Source: Acidobacteriota bacterium | Lineage (GTDB): Bacteria; Acidobacteriota; Blastocatellia; RBC074 | Reading direction: 5' to 3' | Length of the DNA: 64,000 nt | NCBI GenBank assembly: GCA_016196035.1 | Contig: JACPYM010000040.1 | Span: 38,045 to 102,044, forward strand | Shown: one piece after another, positions 61,001-64,000 of the stretch | Position numbering within the stretch: position 1 is the stretch's first letter | Layout: every line of letters starts with the position of its first letter | Translations under genes and position numbers: made by a program | Notes under the pieces: model-generated | What the model was told of the DNA's origin: nothing | Database searches by the model: none | What the model saw: the letters and a program-made list of their open reading frames with translations, nothing else

Positions 61001-63762
61001 CCGACGGTGAGGCGGCTGCGGCCACCCGAAATCTCATCCTGCAATTCTTCTTCGGTGGGGAAGACGGGTTCGAGTTCTTCGGCGCGCGTCACAATCGTGG
61101 CAGCCGCGCCTGCCCGGTCCAGCCGTGGTTGTTGCCGCAACCGATCCGTGCGGCCCTGTTCCAGCAAATCAGTGATGGCCGGGAAGAGCGGCGGATGATC
61201 GGCCATATCGCCGTGCACCACATCGGCGTAATAGGTCGGCACGTTGTCGAGTTTGCCCATTACGTAAGGCACGCGACCATCGCCCTGCGTGGTTTCGGTA
61301 ACTTCCAACACGCCGTCGGCGGCGCGGCGCAATTCCAGCGGCGTGCGTTCGGCAAAACCGGCGACATAGACCATTTGCGCTGGGCCTGCCGCTTTGGTTT
61401 TCAATTCCGTGCGCCACGCGCGGGCATTCGCCAGCGCTTGCTTGTCAGGTAAGGGGAATTGATTTTCCGGTTTGAGCGGCGCGTTCAGCTTCTCCCAAGC
61501 GGTGGGGTCGAAGTATTCCTCCGGCAACAAATCGAGCACGCCGGGATAGGCGCGCAGAATTTGCAGCAACTCGGTCAGGTCGTGTTTGAAATCGAGCAGC
61601 GCCAGCATCTTCAGCAATTTTTCTTCGCCCAGCAGCATGCGGGCGATCTGGTGCGCGCCGTTATTGGGCGTGCCGAGCATAATCAAGCGCCCTTGCTGTT
61701 TGATGAGTTCCTGCCACAAAGCGCCATCGTGCGCGATCATGGAACGCGCGACCAACCCGCCCATCGAATGCGCGACCAAATGAATGGGTTTGCCAGCACT
61801 ATCGGCGAGCGCGCCGCGCACCGCACGCACCAGATTTTCGCCCGCTTCTTTGACCGATTGCCGCCAATCATAGGCAAAGGGAATCACGCGATAGCTGCGG
61901 CTCAACTCTTCGACCAGGCGTTTGTAATCGCTCGCCATCAGGCCTTCCGGCAGCACTTCAGGCGCGAGATGATCAATCGTGAGTTTGCTCATGCCCCCGC
62001 GCAACAACGCCAGATGATCGAGCCAGACCGCGTTGCCCTGAGACTTCAGTTCGCTGCCCATAATGCCAGGCAGTACGAACACGGTGCCCTTGGCCGCCAC
62101 CGGCTTGCCATCCCTGCTGACGGGGCCGCCACGCGCGGCGGCGACATCAATTTTCTCGCCGCCGCGTTGCGTCAGTTTGTCGAAGCCTTTGGTTTGCTCG
62201 AAGGGCTGCGCCTTGAGCGCCAGCCGCATGGCCAAACGGCGGCGCGAGTCGGCATTGAAAAAGTAACTGAAGTGATTGACGTCCGAGCCTTCGTCAAAAA
62301 AGCGCCAGGCTTGCTCTTGCCGCTTGAGGCCGCCATCCATCGCGCGCGTGTTGACGACCCAATCGTTTTGCTCCCACAACACGGCGTTGCTCAGCAAGGT
62401 CAGCAGCGAACTGGACAGCGAGCCGCCGATGGCGCCGTCGCCCGCAATGACGGCCAAATCCGCCGCCGTCGTCAGTCCCGGTTGATTCAAAAAGCTGATC
62501 AGCGGCGAGGACGGCATCATCGCTTCCAAGCCCGGCAACTCCGCCGGATTGGCGCGCAACTTGACCAGCGCGGTCATGGTCGCCTTGATGAAATCGTAGA
62601 TCGGATTTTCGCTCAGCCCCGGCACCAATTCGATGGCGTGCAGCAGCGCCGAAAAAAAGTAATCCAGATTATTCGCCAGCCAGGTCGTGCCGCGCGCCGG
62701 ACAGGCCACGCGCACAAAGCGTTCGATGTTTAAGCGCTTGCCCGCCGACACCTCCCAAAGTTTGCTCAGCAACTCGCGTTCATTGGAACGCGCGGCCTGC
62801 GCATCGCCATCACCGGCGCTGGCCTTGGCGTAAACTTGCAGCAACTCTTCGAGCTGCACTTCCTTGCGCGCGACCTGGCTGAGGCAAAGCAATTCGCCGA
62901 CCAGCCCGCCGCGTGAGTGCGAAACGAGATGCAGCGTCGCGCCTTCGGGAATGACCTCCAACAAATCCAGCGCATTTTTGATCGGGCTGACGCTCAGCGA
63001 GCGATGTTCAAAGGCGAGAATGCGCGACCCGTAATCGGCGCGCAGTTGTTTCCATTCCTCGGTATTGGCGAGCTTGCCGAAACTGCCGTTGCTGCTCGAA
63101 GCCGTGCCGTGAATGAAGAGCAGATAAGGCTCGACGCCCGCGATGGTTTTGGCGTCTGTGACCTGCTTGTCCACCACAAGTTGCACCTTGTCATCAAAGG
63201 GGAACAGCCAGCCGGAACGATCCGCATCGCCTTCGTTGAGTTGCGCCAGGCTTTTCTCTAAGGTGCCCTCGACCAATTGGTCTTCAATGCGCCGCACGGC
63301 GAGGCGGGCCGCGCCTTTCGCCACTTCCAAAGCGGGGTCGAAGCCGATGACTTTCAGGGCTTTCAAAATTGCCGTCCCGGCAATCCCGCGCGTGGCGCCC
63401 GGCAAGGCAAAGGCGTGTGGCAGGCGCACTTGCGAATCGGGTTCGCCGGTCGCCAAGCCGCGCGATTTCGCCGCCTGTTTGTCGGCGGCCAGCTTTTGGG
63501 TGAGGCGTTCGCCCGAGACCCACAATTTCTGCCCGTTCTCGAATTCCAGTTCGACGACTTTCCCTTCCAGATCCTTGGCGTCGAGCGTGACAAATTCCGC
63601 AGGGCCGCCATCCCGCGAGGGCGGTTTGATGTTGAAGGCGCTGAGGACCTTGACCTCATCCTTAAACAGCTTTTTCGTGGGCGGCGCGGCGGCGGTATCA
63701 GGCGTGCCGGGAATCATCATTGTCGTAGGGGTGGCAGGGTTGGCTGGTGTTTCATTGGCCAT
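58036..63762 (-). CDS. Giant CHAT-domain protein with two lipase-like hydrolase domains and a TPR-like tail
   Basis: A 1908-residue protein starting at 63762 with GAGGAGCATCCC before the ATG; no signal peptide. Domain order: a beta-rich N-terminus (about 30-110), alpha/beta hydrolase 1 (about 210-480: YLLFIHGTASSS, nucleophile Ser283 in LVSHSRGGLVGE), alpha/beta hydrolase 2 of LCAT-like type (about 560-860: VFVLPGIMGSE, Ser666 in LVAHSMGGLVARS, His850 or His856), an unassigned region (900-1240), a CHAT cysteine-protease domain (about 1290-1560; His1412 in LHIAAHGVFD, Cys1453 in FINCCHLG, then AAGWAVDDGAALTFADEFY), and TPR-like helices to the end. CHAT proteins are caspase-like; both hydrolase Ser motifs are intact. 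Whether this is an immune or signalling effector is inference. Upstream is an array of TTTGTGCAAA-type sites. Confidence 0.88.
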   Translation of the reverse strand: MANETPANPATPTTMMIPGTPDTAAAPPTKKLFKDEVKVLSAFNIKPPSRDGGPAEFVTLDAKDLEGKVVELEFENGQKLWVSGERLTQKLAADKQAAKSRGLATGEPDSQVRLPHAFALPGATRGIAGTAILKALKVIGFDPALEVAKGAARLAVRRIEDQLVEGTLEKSLAQLNEGDADRSGWLFPFDDKVQLVVDKQVTDAKTIAGVEPYLLFIHGTASSSNGSFGKLANTEEWKQLRADYGSRILAFEHRSLSVSPIKNALDLLEVIPEGATLHLVSHSRGGLVGELLCLSQVARKEVQLEELLQVYAKASAGDGDAQAARSNERELLSKLWEVSAGKRLNIERFVRVACPARGTTWLANNLDYFFSALLHAIELVPGLSENPIYDFIKATMTALVKLRANPAELPGLEAMMPSSPLISFLNQPGLTTAADLAVIAGDGAIGGSLSSSLLTLLSNAVLWEQNDWVVNTRAMDGGLKRQEQAWRFFDEGSDVNHFSYFFNADSRRRLAMRLALKAQPFEQTKGFDKLTQRGGEKIDVAAARGGPVSRDGKPVAAKGTVFVLPGIMGSELKSQGNAVWLDHLALLRGGMSKLTIDHLAPEVLPEGLMASDYKRLVEELSRSYRVIPFAYDWRQSVKEAGENLVRAVRGALADSAGKPIHLVAHSMGGLVARSMIAHDGALWQELIKQQGRLIMLGTPNNGAHQIARMLLGEEKLLKMLALLDFKHDLTELLQILRAYPGVLDLLPEEYFDPTAWEKLNAPLKPENQFPLPDKQALANARAWRTELKTKAAGPAQMVYVAGFAERTPLELRRAADGVLEVTETTQGDGRVPYVMGKLDNVPTYYADVVHGDMADHPPLFPAITDLLEQGRTDRLRQQPRLDRAGAAATIVTRAEELEPVFPTEEELQDEISGGRSRLTVGAADSAYTVQVSVMHGHLRYAKYPVAVGHYTSTPIVNAEAVLDKRLGGRLSERHKLNRYPGPQNTAAVVLMKPDNQPPGALIIGLGEIGEIRADVVRQGVTTAALEYALALAECPARAAETGVRSAAFSTLMIGTYGGHALTVDESVEAILTGIVNANRILQAQKLWDKVRIDKVELVELYEDVAIQAIHATHRLRLKPPAEFGDQVGIEVAPNLLNPQRGGRYQRPYAPYANDWWRRIQIVGVNKQAGTAIYQSFPELLRQLRAAPASRETLRGLIEKVMEESARVPAQRAYLIELINCLHEFEVAARKAEDDSLEFTVLTDRARAENLMQATQRLWVDRLVRDSIAQPAFNPSLATTLFELLVPNELKNQSENTLLVLDREAARYPWELLAERSQKDKPIVTQIGMLRQFKTVDFRPNPIPARERNALVVGDAADHGLPELFGAQQEAQLVAAALKPAQFAVTEMIKRNGADVITELFAREYQILHIAAHGVFDPNESKRQGVVLGREQYLTSTEIVNLRAVPELVFINCCHLGQLDAQAQSDQRRLNTEYPHRLAASVAEELIKIGVKAVIAAGWAVDDGAALTFADEFYREMLSGTRFGEAVLAARQRTFQLHSQTNTWGAYQCYGNPSFTLNTGYNRGDGDGSFYSRREYRDEIKSIAEQPDATDPLNNRRWIEWLERVQQALPDGLRDGEMLTDLGDTWRELGEFTKAIEAYKLAVEKDDARASLRAVERLANLESRRVDSELRKAETAGQDLEPELVKQAGPGLKKAIAQLTWLNDAFGETTERLSLLGRVYKSQALLAAQQQQEYEKPLQQAGKWYEKASEHSVAGGQPRDNYSTFNWLACRILLGEHAPAPPKRKSGRARKTATPPVQPEFLRLLEDCVNAARQKLAVKEDFWVRVAIPDALVLRYLYLGTLPENKEQIIAEYQATFGTGARPHEADSALSQLDFMRTMLAQQKAQATVVEALGEIKGRLLLGVQTVNG

Positions 63763-63840
63763 GGGATGCTCCTCGTTTGTGGCTAGCCGGTGGCTAGATT
63801 GTGGGTTAATGGTGAAACTTACATTTTGGGTACGCACCGC

Positions 63841-64000
63841 GGCTTTGCACAAAGCGCCCCGAAAACAGTCCCCGATTTGTGCAACTCGGATTTTTGCACA
63901 AATCGGGGACTCATATCGCCTTGCAAAATAAGGCAATGTAACTAACCGATTTGTGCAAACCTTGAACGACTTATGCAAATTGAGCGGTTTGTGCAAAGCC
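63841..64000. promoter_or_regulatory. Cluster of TTTGTGCAAA-type sites and hairpin upstream of the CHAT gene
   Basis: A perfect 18-bp-arm hairpin (AGTCCCCGATTTGTGCAA at 63867-63884, complement at 63895-63912) lies 105 bp upstream of the CHAT start. Further copies of the word: 63948-63959, 63968-63979 (variant GACTTATGCAAA) and 63986-63997, spaced about 18-20 bp. GGCTTTGCACAAA at 63841 pairs with the word at the window edge. It may be a promoter-operator array or a nested repeat element cut by the window end. Confidence 0.65.

Overview
The window looks like a chromosomal segment of an acidobacterium, most probably class Blastocatellia. This is inferred from gene content, not from a marker gene: two large Oar-like TonB-dependent receptors with an N-terminal carboxypeptidase-regulatory domain, two ASPIC/UnbV (CRTAC) FG-GAP proteins next to TPR proteins, a DUF1501 + PSCyt1/DUF1549/DUF1553 pair, a very large CHAT-domain protein, and GC-rich coding sequence with mostly Shine-Dalgarno starts. 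No rRNA, tRNA, CRISPR array, transposase or phage gene was recognised.

Layout. 1-8.4 kb (minus strand): a partial DPP-IV-like peptidase, a dicarboxylate/cation symporter, lipB, a 2-oxoacid dehydrogenase E2, a PIN toxin-antitoxin pair, lpd (E3) and purK. 8.5-17.3 kb: psd, an S41 protease, an amidohydrolase, a secreted unknown protein, a small intradiol-dioxygenase-like protein, an unknown protein, a double-thioredoxin protein with an in-frame TGA (candidate selenoprotein), and a small membrane protein. 17.7-22.2 kb: a LytS/LytTR-type two-component pair, an exported esterase and an exported methyltransferase. 22.2-32.8 kb: a maltodextrin-type locus (GH13 amylase, MFS transporter, CRTAC protein, regulator-like protein) divergent from a TonB-dependent receptor. 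33-38.1 kb: an antitoxin with an internally deleted vapC, then TPR-CRTAC-TPR. 38.3-44.1 kb: a GH32-like glycosidase with a complete sugar ABC transporter interrupted by a MazEF pair. 44.2-58 kb: a haloalkane-dehalogenase-like hydrolase, a GntR/FCD regulator, a second TonB-dependent receptor, a Tat-exported GH2 enzyme, HicB with a frameshifted HicA, DUF1501, and a PSCyt1/DUF1553 protein. 58-63.8 kb: a 1908-residue protein joining two lipase-like alpha/beta-hydrolase domains, a CHAT protease domain and a TPR-like tail.

Two things stand out. First, the gene at 15671-16585 has TGA at codon 49. That is where a thioredoxin fold carries its catalytic cysteine, 43 residues before a cis-Pro-like YP. 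A hairpin whose loop begins 18 nt after the TGA resembles a bacterial SECIS. Second, the intergenic regions are crowded with paired inverted repeats. Four families occur twice each. Within a family the outer arms are conserved while the inner palindromic core can differ. There is also a separate class of 7-bp tandem repeats. Several elements lie inside reading frames between a start codon and a signal peptide, and in one ABC-transporter lipoprotein the inverted heptamer arrays themselves encode the signal peptide. Toxin-antitoxin modules, intact or decayed, sit between metabolic genes at four places.
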